Shown here: piece after piece, positions 15,228-23,602 of the stretch
How the letters are laid out: the number at the start of each line of letters is the position of its first letter
How positions within the stretch are numbered: position 1 is the first letter of the stretch
Source of the DNA: Oribacterium parvum
GTDB taxonomy: Bacteria > Bacillota > Clostridia > Lachnospirales > Lachnospiraceae
Direction of reading: 5' to 3'
Assembly: GCA_938022235.1 (NCBI GenBank)
Contig: CALIEL010000013.1
Location: forward strand, 1-24,856
DNA: 24,856 bases
Translations under genes and position numbers: made by a program
Notes under the pieces: generated by a model
What the model was told of the DNA's origin: nothing
The model's input: the letters and a program-made list of their open reading frames with translations, nothing else
Databases searched by the model: none

Positions 15228-16385
15228 ATGAAGAAGAAAAGACTGATACTTTCCCTTGCCTTGAGTCTGTCCCTGCTGGCATACTCAGGCTTTAGCTTTG
15301 CAGACGGTCCGGATCTGGATGACCATACCACGGTGAACAGCGGTCCCGGAGTAGGTCTGGGAAAGAATGAAAATACCGTTTCCGTAGCGGATTCCTATTT
15401 GCAGGTATACTCCGGTGTGCTTTCCGGAGAGAATGTTCCTTTGCTGAGTGACTATGGCTTTTCAGGACATGGGGTGTATGGCTACAATGAGATGTCCGCC
15501 GATTTATTTAAATTAAAGGACGCCTACCCGGCATTACAGTTATCCTCCTTGGGAAAAACCCTTGACGGAAGAGAGCTGTACTGCGGTATTGTGGGAAATC
15601 CCAATGCCCCCAAGAAGATTTTGGTTCATGCCAGTATCCATGCCAGAGAATATATTGTGACCAAGGTCGCTATGCGTCAGCTGGCAAGTCTTTTGGAAAT
15701 GGAAAAGAACAATCAGCGCTACGGCGGTAAAGCGATGAAGGATATGTTGCAAAATTGTGCCGTTTACTTTGTTCCCATGGTGGATCCGGACGGTGTTTCC
15801 TTGGTACAAAACGGTTTGGCCGGTATCGGTTCTGAAGAAGTCAGAAATACGGTGCAAAGCATTGTGGCTAAGGAAAATCCTAGCGATTTAAAGAGCTATT
15901 TCCGCCTATGGAAAAGTAATGCAAGAGGAGTTAACCTCAATAAAAACTTCGATGCCAACTGGTCTATTACTGTAGACAAAAAGGGATACCCGGCAAAGGA
16001 CGAGTACAAGGGTTCTGCAGTGGAGTCGGAGATAGAATCCAAAGCATTGGCGGATTTACTTCGAAAGGAAAAATTTACTTCCACCATCAGCTACCATACT
16101 CAGGGAGAAGTCATTTATTGGTATTTTGGCCAGGGAGAGTATGTTCCGAAAGCCAGAAGATTGGCGGAAATCGTGCATAAGAATTCTTCTTATCCTGTAA
16201 TTGATTACTATTCTCCCCAGCATGCCGGAGGCTTTAAGGATTTTGCAGAGCAAAAATATCAGATTCCCTCTGTGACCATTGAGTGCGGAAAGGGCGTAAG
16301 TCCTGTGCCCGAAGAACAGATTGATAAGATTTGGGATGGACAAAAGGGAATTCTTCCGGATTTGCTTTATGATTATATGAGCTAA
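15228..16385 (+). CDS. Secreted M14 family zinc carboxypeptidase
   Basis: A 385-residue extracellular metallopeptidase. ATG 15228 follows TTAGGAGGAG; the frame is open further upstream but those codons lack a ribosome binding site. Residues 1-25 are a signal peptide (KKKR, hydrophobic core, FSFA then D26). The catalytic domain spans about 85-380. Zinc ligands are His138 and Glu141 in SIHAREY and His290 in SYHTQG; the catalytic Glu is Glu352 in VTIECG. NARGVNLNKNFDANW is a further M14 landmark. The group includes gamma-D-glutamyl-diaminopimelate peptidases and other wall-peptide enzymes, so a role in cell-wall peptide trimming is plausible but not proven. An extended -10 (TGCTAAAAT, 15188-15196) may give it its own promoter. 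Confidence 0.92.
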   Translation: MKKKRLILSLALSLSLLAYSGFSFADGPDLDDHTTVNSGPGVGLGKNENTVSVADSYLQVYSGVLSGENVPLLSDYGFSGHGVYGYNEMSADLFKLKDAYPALQLSSLGKTLDGRELYCGIVGNPNAPKKILVHASIHAREYIVTKVAMRQLASLLEMEKNNQRYGGKAMKDMLQNCAVYFVPMVDPDGVSLVQNGLAGIGSEEVRNTVQSIVAKENPSDLKSYFRLWKSNARGVNLNKNFDANWSITVDKKGYPAKDEYKGSAVESEIESKALADLLRKEKFTSTISYHTQGEVIYWYFGQGEYVPKARRLAEIVHKNSSYPVIDYYSPQHAGGFKDFAEQKYQIPSVTIECGKGVSPVPEEQIDKIWDGQKGILPDLLYDYMS

Positions 16386-16416
16386 GATGCAATAGAATAT
16401 CGAAAAATTATTTCAT

Positions 16417-16475
16417 GGGGTACGGATTGGAACCGGAAAGCTTAAGCTTCCTTTTCCAATCCGTGCCCCTGTTTT
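16417..16475 (+). terminator. Long-stem terminator after the M14 peptidase gene
   Basis: A 16-bp stem (16417-16432 with 16454-16469, one G-U pair) encloses a loop that itself contains AAGCTTAAGCTT. It is followed by TGTTTTAGCTTTTTC. It separates the peptidase gene from the glnS promoter. Confidence 0.75.
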
Positions 16476-16484
16476 AGCTTTTTC

Positions 16485-16514
16485 TTGTGAAACAGCTTTT
16501 CCTTATGCTATAAT
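16485..16514 (+). promoter_or_regulatory. Promoter of the glnS-luxS-dapL operon
   Basis: TTGTGA (16485-16490), an 18-bp spacer and a perfect TATAAT (16509-16514) with an extended -10 (TGCTATAAT) lie 40 bp upstream of glnS and just after a terminator. Confidence 0.75.
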
Positions 16515-16553
16515 AGGCAAATTAAAATAATGAATAAATTTTAGGAGGATAAA

Positions 16554-18233
16554 ATGGGGACAGAAGAGATGCTTGGAAAAGAGAATGAGCTTGAGTCCAA
16601 GAATTTTATAGAGAATTTCATTGATGAAGATTTGCGGGAGGGAAAGGTTAAGGAAATTAAAACCCGTTTTCCGCCGGAGCCCAACGGTTACCTCCATATC
16701 GGACATGCCAAGTCAATTTTGTTAAATTACGGCATTGCCAAGGAATACAACGGTACCTTTAATCTTCGTTTTGACGATACCAATCCGGTAAAGGAAAAGA
16801 TGGAGTTCGTGGAGAGCATCCGAAAAGACGTGGAATGGCTTGGAGCGGATTTTGAGAACAGAATGTTTTTTGCCTCCGACTATTTTCCGATTATGTATGA
16901 AAAGGCGGTTTATCTGATTCAGAAGGGAAAGGCCTTTGTAGATGATTTAACGGCTGAGGAAATCAGAGAGTATCGTGGAGACTTTACCACTCCCGGCAAG
17001 GAGAGCCCTTATCGCAATCGTTCCATTGAGGAAAACCTTCGCTTCTTTGAGGAAATGAAGGCAGGAAAATATCAGGATGGAGAGAAGACACTGAGAGCTA
17101 AGATTGATATGGCAAGCTCCAATATCAACATGCGTGACCCGGTTATCTATCGTGTCTCTCACATGAGCCATCACAATACCGGAGATGAATGGTGCATTTA
17201 TCCCATGTACGACTTTGCTCATCCGATTGAGGATGCGGTGGAGGGGATCAGCCATTCTCTTTGTACCCTGGAGTTTGAGGATCACCGCCCGCTGTATGAC
17301 TGGGTGGTGCAGGAGTGTGATTTCCCCTATCCTCCAAGACAGATTGAATTTGCAAAACTTTATTTAACCAATGTGGTTACCGGTAAGCGTTACATTAAGA
17401 AGCTGGTAGAGGACGGTGTGGTAGACGGTTGGGACGATCCCCGTTTGGTAACCATTGCCGCTTTGAGAAGAAGAGGATACACCAAGGAAAGCCTGGCACA
17501 GTTTGTAAAGCTTTCCGGTATTTCCAAGGCTCAGTCCTCCTGCGATTATTCTCTTTTGGAGTATTGTATTCGTGAGGATTTAAAGCTGAAGAGACCTAGA
17601 CTTATGGCAGTTTTGGATCCCATTAAGCTGGTGATTGACAATTACGAAGGGGAAGGAGAGATGCTTTCCATCCCCAATAATCTGGAAAATGAAGCTTTAG
17701 GGGAGAGAGAAGTTCATTTCTCCGGAGAGCTTTATATCGAGAGAGAGGACTTTATGCCGGATCCTCCCAAGAAATATAAGAGATTAACCATGGAAAATGA
17801 AATTCGTCTGATGGGTGCTTATTTTATCAGGGCGGTATCCTATGAGACGGATGAAGAGGGCAATGTTACCGTAGTGCATTGTACCTATGATCCGGCTACC
17901 AGGTCCGGCTCAGGTTTTAGTGAGCGTAAAGCCAAGGGAACCATTCACTGGGTGGATGCGAAGACTGCATTTTCCGCAGAGGTTCGCTTATATGAGCAGC
18001 TGATTGACGAGGAGAAGGGTAAGTTAAATGAAGACGGAAGTCTCAACTTTAACCCTAACTCCTTAACCGTGAAGCAGTGCTTCTTAGAGCCTGCACTGGC
18101 GAAGGCAGAGCCTTTAGAGAGCTTCCAGTTTGTTCGTAACGGATATTTTTGTGTGGATTGCAAGGATTCTACGGAGGACAAGCCCGTATTTAACCGTATT
18201 GTTTCCTTAAAGTCCAGTTTCCAAGTGAAGTAA
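16554..18233 (+). CDS. glnS: Glutaminyl-tRNA synthetase
   Basis: Class I aminoacyl-tRNA synthetase that charges tRNA-Gln directly. It has 559 residues, start ATG 16554 behind TTAGGAGGAT. The HIGH motif is His48-Ile-Gly-His51 within PPEPNGYLHIGHAKS. GlnRS-specific blocks are LEFEDHRPLYDWVVQE and GWDDPRL then LRRRGYT, and the C-terminal anticodon-binding barrels follow (about 345-559). The KMSKS-like loop, VMSKRKL in E. coli GlnRS, reads VVTGKRYI here (274-281), keeping Lys278 but losing the Met-Ser; this looks like a Clostridia variant. Presence of GlnRS means the organism need not rely only on the amidotransferase route. It leads an operon with three more genes. Confidence 0.95.
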   Translation: MGTEEMLGKENELESKNFIENFIDEDLREGKVKEIKTRFPPEPNGYLHIGHAKSILLNYGIAKEYNGTFNLRFDDTNPVKEKMEFVESIRKDVEWLGADFENRMFFASDYFPIMYEKAVYLIQKGKAFVDDLTAEEIREYRGDFTTPGKESPYRNRSIEENLRFFEEMKAGKYQDGEKTLRAKIDMASSNINMRDPVIYRVSHMSHHNTGDEWCIYPMYDFAHPIEDAVEGISHSLCTLEFEDHRPLYDWVVQECDFPYPPRQIEFAKLYLTNVVTGKRYIKKLVEDGVVDGWDDPRLVTIAALRRRGYTKESLAQFVKLSGISKAQSSCDYSLLEYCIREDLKLKRPRLMAVLDPIKLVIDNYEGEGEMLSIPNNLENEALGEREVHFSGELYIEREDFMPDPPKKYKRLTMENEIRLMGAYFIRAVSYETDEEGNVTVVHCTYDPATRSGSGFSERKAKGTIHWVDAKTAFSAEVRLYEQLIDEEKGKLNEDGSLNFNPNSLTVKQCFLEPALAKAEPLESFQFVRNGYFCVDCKDSTEDKPVFNRIVSLKSSFQVK

Positions 18234-18244
18234 GGAGGGATACT

Positions 18245-18739
18245 ATGGCAAAGAAGTTTGGATCATTTGTATTTTTTGCAGCTTTAACAGGAGCTGTAGC
18301 CGGAGTGATTTCTTATTTGTACAAATACCAGAAGTTTTCCGAGGAAGTAGATAAGGACTTTACGGACGTGGTGGATTCCGCCCAGGAGGTGAAGGCATCT
18401 GCCCAGAGATCCTATACCGTTCTCAAAAATTCCGTTACCAAGGAGGACTTAAAGGAAGCGGCTAAGGATTTGGGCTATGCGGCAAAGAATCTCGCCATCG
18501 ATACGAAGAATTTAGCAGTGGATGCGGGAAAAGATGCCTATAGAGTGGTAAGAAATGCTTGGGACAAGAAGGAGAAATTATCCTTTTCCTCTGATGAGAA
18601 GGCGGTAGAGGATGAGGACGTGGATGTAGAATTTTACTACGAACCCGAGACCGGCCGGGAGGCTACTGATCAGGAAGGGCATCAGAATCATTATGAGGAT
18701 GATGAGCATCAAGGGCTGCTTGTAAAGGAAGAAGTGTAA
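18245..18739 (+). CDS. YtxH-like membrane-anchored protein
   Basis: A 164-residue protein with an N-terminal Gly/Ala-rich membrane span (about 7-26, FVFFAALTGAVAGVISYLY), a helical middle with repeated AAKNLAIDTKNLAVDAGKD-type segments (about 70-105), and an acidic His-containing tail. This resembles YtxH/general-stress small proteins, whose function is unclear. AAGGAGG sits before ATG 18245, overlapping the glnS end. luxS begins one base after its stop, so it is inside the operon. Confidence 0.7.
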   Translation: MAKKFGSFVFFAALTGAVAGVISYLYKYQKFSEEVDKDFTDVVDSAQEVKASAQRSYTVLKNSVTKEDLKEAAKDLGYAAKNLAIDTKNLAVDAGKDAYRVVRNAWDKKEKLSFSSDEKAVEDEDVDVEFYYEPETGREATDQEGHQNHYEDDEHQGLLVKEEV

Positions 18740-18740
18740 A

Positions 18741-19220
18741 ATGGAAAAGATTACAAGTTTTACCATTGACCATATTCATTTACGTCCCGGAGTGTATGTT
18801 TCCAGAAAAGATTCTGTGGGGGTAGAGGTGGTGACGACCTTTGATCTTCGTTTTACCCATCCCAATGTGGAGCCTGCCATGGAAAATGCCGCAATGCATG
18901 CCATTGAACATCTGGCGGCCACCTACCTTCGAAATGAGGAGAGCTGGAAGGAAAAGGTACTGTACTTCGGCCCTATGGGCTGTAGAACCGGTTTCTACCT
19001 TCTGCTAAAGGGAGACTTGGAAAGTGCCGAGATTATTCCTCTCTTAAAGAATTGCTTTAGCTTTATTCGGGATTTTATCGGTGAGATACCCGGGGCAACG
19101 GAGAGGGATTGCGGAAATTTCCGGGATATGAACCTGCCTGTAGCCAAGTGGTGGAGCAGAAAGTATTTAGAGGAAGTTTTAGAGAATATTTCCTATGACA
19201 ATACCCATTATCCGGAATAG
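18741..19220 (+). CDS. luxS: S-ribosylhomocysteine lyase (AI-2 synthesis)
   Basis: Cleaves S-ribosylhomocysteine to homocysteine and DPD, the precursor of autoinducer-2, in the activated methyl cycle. The 159 residues are a normal length. Metal ligands are His53 and His57 in HAIEH (Glu56 is the conserved base) and Cys124 in ERDCGN; Cys81 in PMGCRTGFY is the catalytic cysteine. ATG 18741 is preceded by AAGGAAG within the end of the upstream gene. Placed between the YtxH-like gene and dapL, suggesting constitutive co-expression with amino-acid and translation genes. Confidence 0.97.
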   Translation: MEKITSFTIDHIHLRPGVYVSRKDSVGVEVVTTFDLRFTHPNVEPAMENAAMHAIEHLAATYLRNEESWKEKVLYFGPMGCRTGFYLLLKGDLESAEIIPLLKNCFSFIRDFIGEIPGATERDCGNFRDMNLPVAKWWSRKYLEEVLENISYDNTHYPE

Positions 19221-19246
19221 GGAGTGGGAAAAAGTAAAGGAGTAGT

Positions 19247-20440
19247 ATGGGAGCAAATATAAATCAACATTATCAAGAGGTAAAGGAAAGCTATCTTTTT
19301 GCAGAAATCGCAAAGAGAATCAGAACCTGGCAGGAAAATAATCCGGAGATTAAGGACAAGTTGATTCGTATGGGTATCGGAGACGTGACACTGCCTCTTC
19401 CCAAGACTGTGGTGGATGCTCTTTCTTCCGCATCCATGGAGATGGGTAAAAGCGAGAGCTTTCACGGCTATGGTCCGGAGCAGGGTTATGATTTCCTTAG
19501 AGAAAAAATCTTAAACTACTATAAGAATTTTTCCGTGGATTTGGAATTGGAGGAAATCTTCATTTCCGACGGTGCAAAGTCCGATTTAGGAAATATCCTG
19601 GATTTGTTTGCACCCGGTTCCGTGGCTTTAGTTCCGGATCCTGTGTATCCGGTGTATGTGGATACCAATATCATGGTAGGAAATAAGGTGATTTTTGCCC
19701 ATTCCGGAGAAGAAAACGGCTTCCTTCCCATGCCGCCCAAGGGAGAAACGGTAGATCTGATTTATCTTTGTTCTCCGAACAATCCTACCGGTGCAGTGTA
19801 TGACCATGAAGGCCTGAAGGCCTGGGTCAACTATGCAAAGGAAAATGACGCGGTTATCTTCTTCGATGCAGCTTATGAGTGTTTTGTAGAAGGAAATCTT
19901 CCCCACTCCATTTATGAGATTCCCGGAGCGAAGGAATGTGCCATTGAGTTTTGCTCCTTCTCCAAGAAGGCGGGCTTTACCGGAACAAGATGCGGCTATA
20001 CCGTTGTGCCTAAGGCTTTGATTCGCGGCGGTCAGTCTCTCCAAAAGATGTGGTTAAGAAGACAGACCACAAAGTTTAATGGGGTTTCCTACATTGTGCA
20101 AAGAGGCGCCGAGGCTGTCTTTACAGAAGCCGGTGAGAAGGAGATTCAGGGAAATATCTCATACTATAAGGAAAATGCCAAGATTATTATGGAAACCTTG
20201 GACGCTCTTTCCATTTATTATACCGGCGGAAAGAATTCTCCTTATATCTGGCTTAAGTGCCCTAAGGGAATGAGCTCTTGGGAGTTCTTTGACTTCCTCT
20301 TAGAAAAAGGACAGGTTGTAGGAACACCCGGAGCAGGCTTTGGTGATGCGGGAGAAGGATTCTTCCGTTTGACAGCCTTTTCCACCAAGGAAAAGACTAA
20401 GGAAGCTATGGAAAGAATAAAGAAATTACTGGAAGCATAA
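19247..20440 (+). CDS. dapL: LL-diaminopimelate aminotransferase
   Basis: PLP aminotransferase that converts tetrahydrodipicolinate directly to LL-diaminopimelate, the short lysine/peptidoglycan route found in plants, chlamydiae and many Clostridia. It has 397 residues. The PLP lysine is Lys240 in CSFSKKAGFTGTRCGY; other landmarks are RMGIGDVTLPLP, FHGYGPEQGY and SPNNPTGAVY. ATG 19247 follows AAAGGAGTAGT, 26 bp after luxS. A strong terminator closes the operon just downstream. Confidence 0.95.
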   Translation: MGANINQHYQEVKESYLFAEIAKRIRTWQENNPEIKDKLIRMGIGDVTLPLPKTVVDALSSASMEMGKSESFHGYGPEQGYDFLREKILNYYKNFSVDLELEEIFISDGAKSDLGNILDLFAPGSVALVPDPVYPVYVDTNIMVGNKVIFAHSGEENGFLPMPPKGETVDLIYLCSPNNPTGAVYDHEGLKAWVNYAKENDAVIFFDAAYECFVEGNLPHSIYEIPGAKECAIEFCSFSKKAGFTGTRCGYTVVPKALIRGGQSLQKMWLRRQTTKFNGVSYIVQRGAEAVFTEAGEKEIQGNISYYKENAKIIMETLDALSIYYTGGKNSPYIWLKCPKGMSSWEFFDFLLEKGQVVGTPGAGFGDAGEGFFRLTAFSTKEKTKEAMERIKKLLEA

Positions 20441-20462
20441 TTTTTTATAGCATTTTAGAATT

Positions 20463-20513
20463 AAAAAAAGAGTTGTAAGAAATCATATAAGGATTCTATG
20501 CAACTCTTTTTTT
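20463..20513 (+). terminator. Terminator after dapL
   Basis: Thirteen bases (20463-20475, seven A then GAGTTG) pair with CAACTC plus seven T (20501-20513) around a partly paired loop; more T residues follow. It lies 22 bp after the dapL stop and closes the glnS-dapL operon. Confidence 0.85.
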
Positions 20514-20576
20514 GTTTTCTATAACAGGCTATAAAAAAATTCAATGGGCATAGTTCATTTTATTTTTATAATTTTA

Positions 20577-20605
20577 TTGACAAGAAAATCAGGAAACAGT
20601 ATATT
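20577..20605 (+). promoter_or_regulatory. Near-consensus promoter for cooS
   Basis: Perfect TTGACA (20577-20582), a 17-bp spacer and TATATT (20600-20605). The expected transcript has a leader of about 110 nt before cooS. Confidence 0.8.
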
Positions 20606-20623
20606 CTAAAAATCCAATAAACA

Positions 20624-20652
20624 TATAAACATATAGAAATGATATGTTTATA
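20624..20652 (+). promoter_or_regulatory. 11-bp inverted repeat in the cooS leader (candidate operator)
   Basis: TATAAACATAT (20624-20634) and its exact reverse complement (20642-20652) flank 7 bp, starting about 18 bp after the -10 box, where a repressor could block transcription. The left arm is preceded by a partial direct copy (ATAAACAT). Further on, AGATAAG (20674-20680) pairs with CTTATCT (20692-20698). I do not recognise a known riboswitch or a known regulator site. Confidence 0.5.
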
Positions 20653-20723
20653 AATGCGGATTATATAGAGACGAGATAAGCTGTAAATCACCTTATCTTA
20701 GGTAAGAGCAGGAAAGGGGTACT

Positions 20724-23060
20724 ATGGGTCAGGAGAAGAAGGAATTTAAAGAACAGGAAAATCACGGTCATGTGCATGGTCAGGGACATAATCATGGACA
20801 CAGCCACAAACAAAAGCATGAGCCGGAAGAGAGCCAAGGGCACAGTCATGAGCATAATCACACTCATACCCATGAGCACAGCCATGAGTACAGCCATGAA
20901 CATAGTCATGAGCACAGCCATGAGCATGGACAGGGGAAGACTTTGGCTCACATCCATAGTCACAGAAACCTTATAGGCTTTGATGAACATGGTATTCCTA
21001 CCATTACCTTAAAGTCAGATCATGAGGAGGATGGGGACGATAAAGCCTTTATTAGAGATTATATGAATGCGGTTTCCGCCTATCGAAAGACTTTCCCCTC
21101 CAAGCAGGATGTGTTGGAGCAAACACCGGATCCTGCCGTACGGGAATTAATCTTACGACAGGAGCAGCTTGGCTTTGATACTACCTTTGATCGTTTTGAT
21201 CAACAGCAACCCCAATGTAGCTTCGGTATGGCCGGTATCTGCTGTAAAATCTGTAATATGGGTCCCTGTAAGGTCACTCCGAAAAGTCCAAAGGGAGTGT
21301 GCGGAGCGGATGCGGATTTGATTGTAGCCAGAAACCTTCTTCGCTCTGCTGCGGCAGGTGTGGCTCAGCACGGAATGCATGGTCGTGAAGTTATCTTATC
21401 CTTAAAGTGGGCAGCAGAGGGAAAGCTGGATCTTCCGATTTTAGGACAGCAAAAGATTCGGGATGTGGCAAAGGCTTTCGGCATCAAGACCAGTAGAAGA
21501 AACATTAAGAAAATTGCCTCCGAGCTTGCGGATGTTTTGCTGGAGGATATGAGCCGCACGGTTCCAAAGGACTATGAGGTTATCAAGGCCATGGCGCCTA
21601 AGGAAAGGCAGGAGTTATGGGAGAAGCTGGATATTCTGCCCATCAGTGCCTATCATGAAGTCTTTGAAGCATATCATAAAACCGGCGTAGGTACAGATGG
21701 AGATTGGAAGAGTGTAATGCAACAATTTCTTCGTTGCGGTTTGGCCTTCACCTTCTCCGGTGTGGTGAGCACTTCCATTGCTACCGACGGACTTTTCGGT
21801 GTGGGAGATCGGGTGACCTCCAAGGTAAATATCGGAGCCTTGAAGAAGGGCTATGTAAATATTGCGGTGCACGGCCATCTTCCGACACTGGTCAGCGAAA
21901 TCGTTAAAGTCGGACAGGAAGAGCATTTTGTGGAGCTGGCAAAGAAGGCCGGCGCCAAGGGTATTCGCTTCTATGGAATCTGCTGTTCCGGACTTTCCGC
22001 GATGTATCGTTACAGCAACGTTATTCCTTTGTCTAATGCGGTTTCTGCGGAATTGGTACTGGGTACCGGTGCCTTGGATTTATGGATTGCGGATGTACAG
22101 GATGTGTTCCCTGCCATCATGGAGGTGGCAAATTGCTTTAAGACCACGGTAATTACCACCAGTGATTCTGCAAGACTCCCCGGAGCGGAACGCTATGAAT
22201 ATGATCACCATCATTCCAATATTGGAGAAACCAGAGCACTGGCAGAGAAGATCGTCCTTAGAGGAATCAAGAGTTTCCAGGATAGACAGGGAATTCCGGT
22301 ATACATTCCTCCCTATGAAGTCGAGGCTGAGGTGGGATTCTCTGTAGAATACGTGCATAAACGCTTCGGTTCCATGGAGCCTATGGCGAAGGCCTTAAAG
22401 GAAGGAAAGATTCTTGGTATCGTGAATATGGTGGGATGTAATAATCCTAAGGTGCTTTACGAAAAATGTATTATTGACGTAGCCGATGCCTTACTCCGGA
22501 ATAATATTTTGATTTTGACCAATGGATGTGCTTCCTTCCCTCTGATGAAAATGGGCTATTGTAATATTTCCGGTCAAAGGCATTGCGGAGAGAATCTAAA
22601 GGAATTTTTGGGCGCAGATTTACCACCGGTATGGCATGTGGGTGAATGTATTGACAATACCCGTTCCACAGGTATTTTTGCAGGCATTGCCGGTGTGGAA
22701 GGAAAGAAGATTCAGGAGATGCCCTATGCCTTTACCTCTCCAGAGTGGAGCAATGAAAAGGGAATCGATGCAGCTTTAGGCTTCAGACTTATGGGAGTAA
22801 ATTCTTACCACTGTGTAGAAGCGCAGATTCACGGCTCGAAAAATGTCATTGAGTTCCTAAAGGAAGGTACCAGAGAGACTCTCGGTTCCGTGATGTATGT
22901 GGATACGGATCCGGATAAGCTGGGAGAAAAGATTGTTGCGGATATTATAGAAAAGAGAAAGGCTTTAGGCTGGGTTGTTCCCAAGGAAATTGTGCATAAA
23001 GAACTCACCGGCGAAGAGCTGTTAGCTCAAATTTCTGTAAAAGTAAAAAAAGCGGAATAA
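20724..23060 (+). CDS. cooS: Anaerobic Ni-Fe carbon monoxide dehydrogenase (CooS type) with His-rich N-terminal tail
   Basis: Catalytic subunit of the CooS family, which oxidises CO to CO2 at a Ni-Fe-S C-cluster. At 778 residues it is over 100 longer than typical CooS. Residues 14-80 hold about 25 histidines (GHNHGHSH, SHEHSHEHSHEH), likely a metal-binding tail. Cluster B/D cysteines are Cys165, 173, 174, 177, 182 and 193 (CSFGMAGICCKICNMGPC). C-cluster candidates are His383/His385 (HGHLP), Cys420/Cys421 (GICCSG), Cys572 (GCNNPK), Cys602 (NGCASF), Cys642 (GECIDNTR), and Lys679 (EWSNEKG). The position of the remaining cluster cysteine (usual VDVQC) is Asp460 (ADVQD). No cooC, acetyl-CoA synthase or ferredoxin gene is adjacent. 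ATG 20724 follows AAAGGGG. Confidence 0.93.
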   Translation: MGQEKKEFKEQENHGHVHGQGHNHGHSHKQKHEPEESQGHSHEHNHTHTHEHSHEYSHEHSHEHSHEHGQGKTLAHIHSHRNLIGFDEHGIPTITLKSDHEEDGDDKAFIRDYMNAVSAYRKTFPSKQDVLEQTPDPAVRELILRQEQLGFDTTFDRFDQQQPQCSFGMAGICCKICNMGPCKVTPKSPKGVCGADADLIVARNLLRSAAAGVAQHGMHGREVILSLKWAAEGKLDLPILGQQKIRDVAKAFGIKTSRRNIKKIASELADVLLEDMSRTVPKDYEVIKAMAPKERQELWEKLDILPISAYHEVFEAYHKTGVGTDGDWKSVMQQFLRCGLAFTFSGVVSTSIATDGLFGVGDRVTSKVNIGALKKGYVNIAVHGHLPTLVSEIVKVGQEEHFVELAKKAGAKGIRFYGICCSGLSAMYRYSNVIPLSNAVSAELVLGTGALDLWIADVQDVFPAIMEVANCFKTTVITTSDSARLPGAERYEYDHHHSNIGETRALAEKIVLRGIKSFQDRQGIPVYIPPYEVEAEVGFSVEYVHKRFGSMEPMAKALKEGKILGIVNMVGCNNPKVLYEKCIIDVADALLRNNILILTNGCASFPLMKMGYCNISGQRHCGENLKEFLGADLPPVWHVGECIDNTRSTGIFAGIAGVEGKKIQEMPYAFTSPEWSNEKGIDAALGFRLMGVNSYHCVEAQIHGSKNVIEFLKEGTRETLGSVMYVDTDPDKLGEKIVADIIEKRKALGWVVPKEIVHKELTGEELLAQISVKVKKAE
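20763..20963 (+). repeat. Low-complexity His-codon repeat in cooS
   Basis: Repeated 6- and 12-bp units of the CATGAGCACAGC type encode alternating His-Ser/His-Glu. Units are imperfect, with both CAT and CAC codons. Their 6-bp period keeps the frame during slippage. Confidence 0.75.
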
Positions 23061-23095
23061 AAGCTTAAAGAGAGAAATTAGAAAGGAGATAAGCT

Positions 23096-23602
23096 ATGGC
23101 TTGTGTTGCAGTACCTATTGTAGAGGGGATTTTAGTAAAAACGGCTGAATGGATTCTTGTGCAAAAGGAAAGAAAAGAGGAGGCAAGAACAAAAGCTCTA
23201 AAAGGGGAAGCTGAGGGAAAAAGTTTGATGAATGGGGAAAAAAGATATTCTTCTCCATTGAAAAATGAGAATTTTCCGGAAGGCGAGGCGCATTCCGCTT
23301 TAACAAATTCCGGTACTTTGGTGGGGCTAAGTCTTCGGAAGAAGCTGCATCTCTTATCGAACTTTTTATTTTCCGGTTCCGTTCTTTTGGTTTTTGAACA
23401 TTTTTGGCATGGGGAAATCGTTCCCTTCTTTCCATTTTTAACCGGAGCAAGATCGCCGGAGGATACCTATACCATGTTACAGGAAATGAGCACGGTGGGC
23501 GTTTCCATGGCCCTTCTTATTACCGTAATCTGGGCAATTTATTGCTTTGTATTGGAAAGAAAGCTACAGAAGAAAGGAGAGAGAAATGCATCTATTGCTT
23601 AG
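23096..23602 (+). CDS. Unrecognised membrane protein downstream of cooS
   Basis: A 168-residue protein 35 bp after cooS with AAAGGAG before ATG 23096. It has a short N-terminal hydrophobic helix (about 3-22), a Lys/Glu-rich loop (23-70), and two hydrophobic segments (about 86-102 and 133-153). Between these lies FEHFWHGEIVPFFPFLT, with His102 and His105 at the membrane edge, a possible metal or haem site. No family name is recalled with confidence. Its end overlaps the next membrane gene by 17 bp, so the pair is probably co-translated and is placed with the CO dehydrogenase. Confidence 0.65.
   Translation: MACVAVPIVEGILVKTAEWILVQKERKEEARTKALKGEAEGKSLMNGEKRYSSPLKNENFPEGEAHSALTNSGTLVGLSLRKKLHLLSNFLFSGSVLLVFEHFWHGEIVPFFPFLTGARSPEDTYTMLQEMSTVGVSMALLITVIWAIYCFVLERKLQKKGERNASIA

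Noticed and set aside
20688..20990. Minus-strand frame opposite the cooS His tail, and a plus-strand frame at 20770.
   Set aside because: Both are by-products of the His-codon repeat; their Met/Leu/Val-rich translations look like repeat artefacts.
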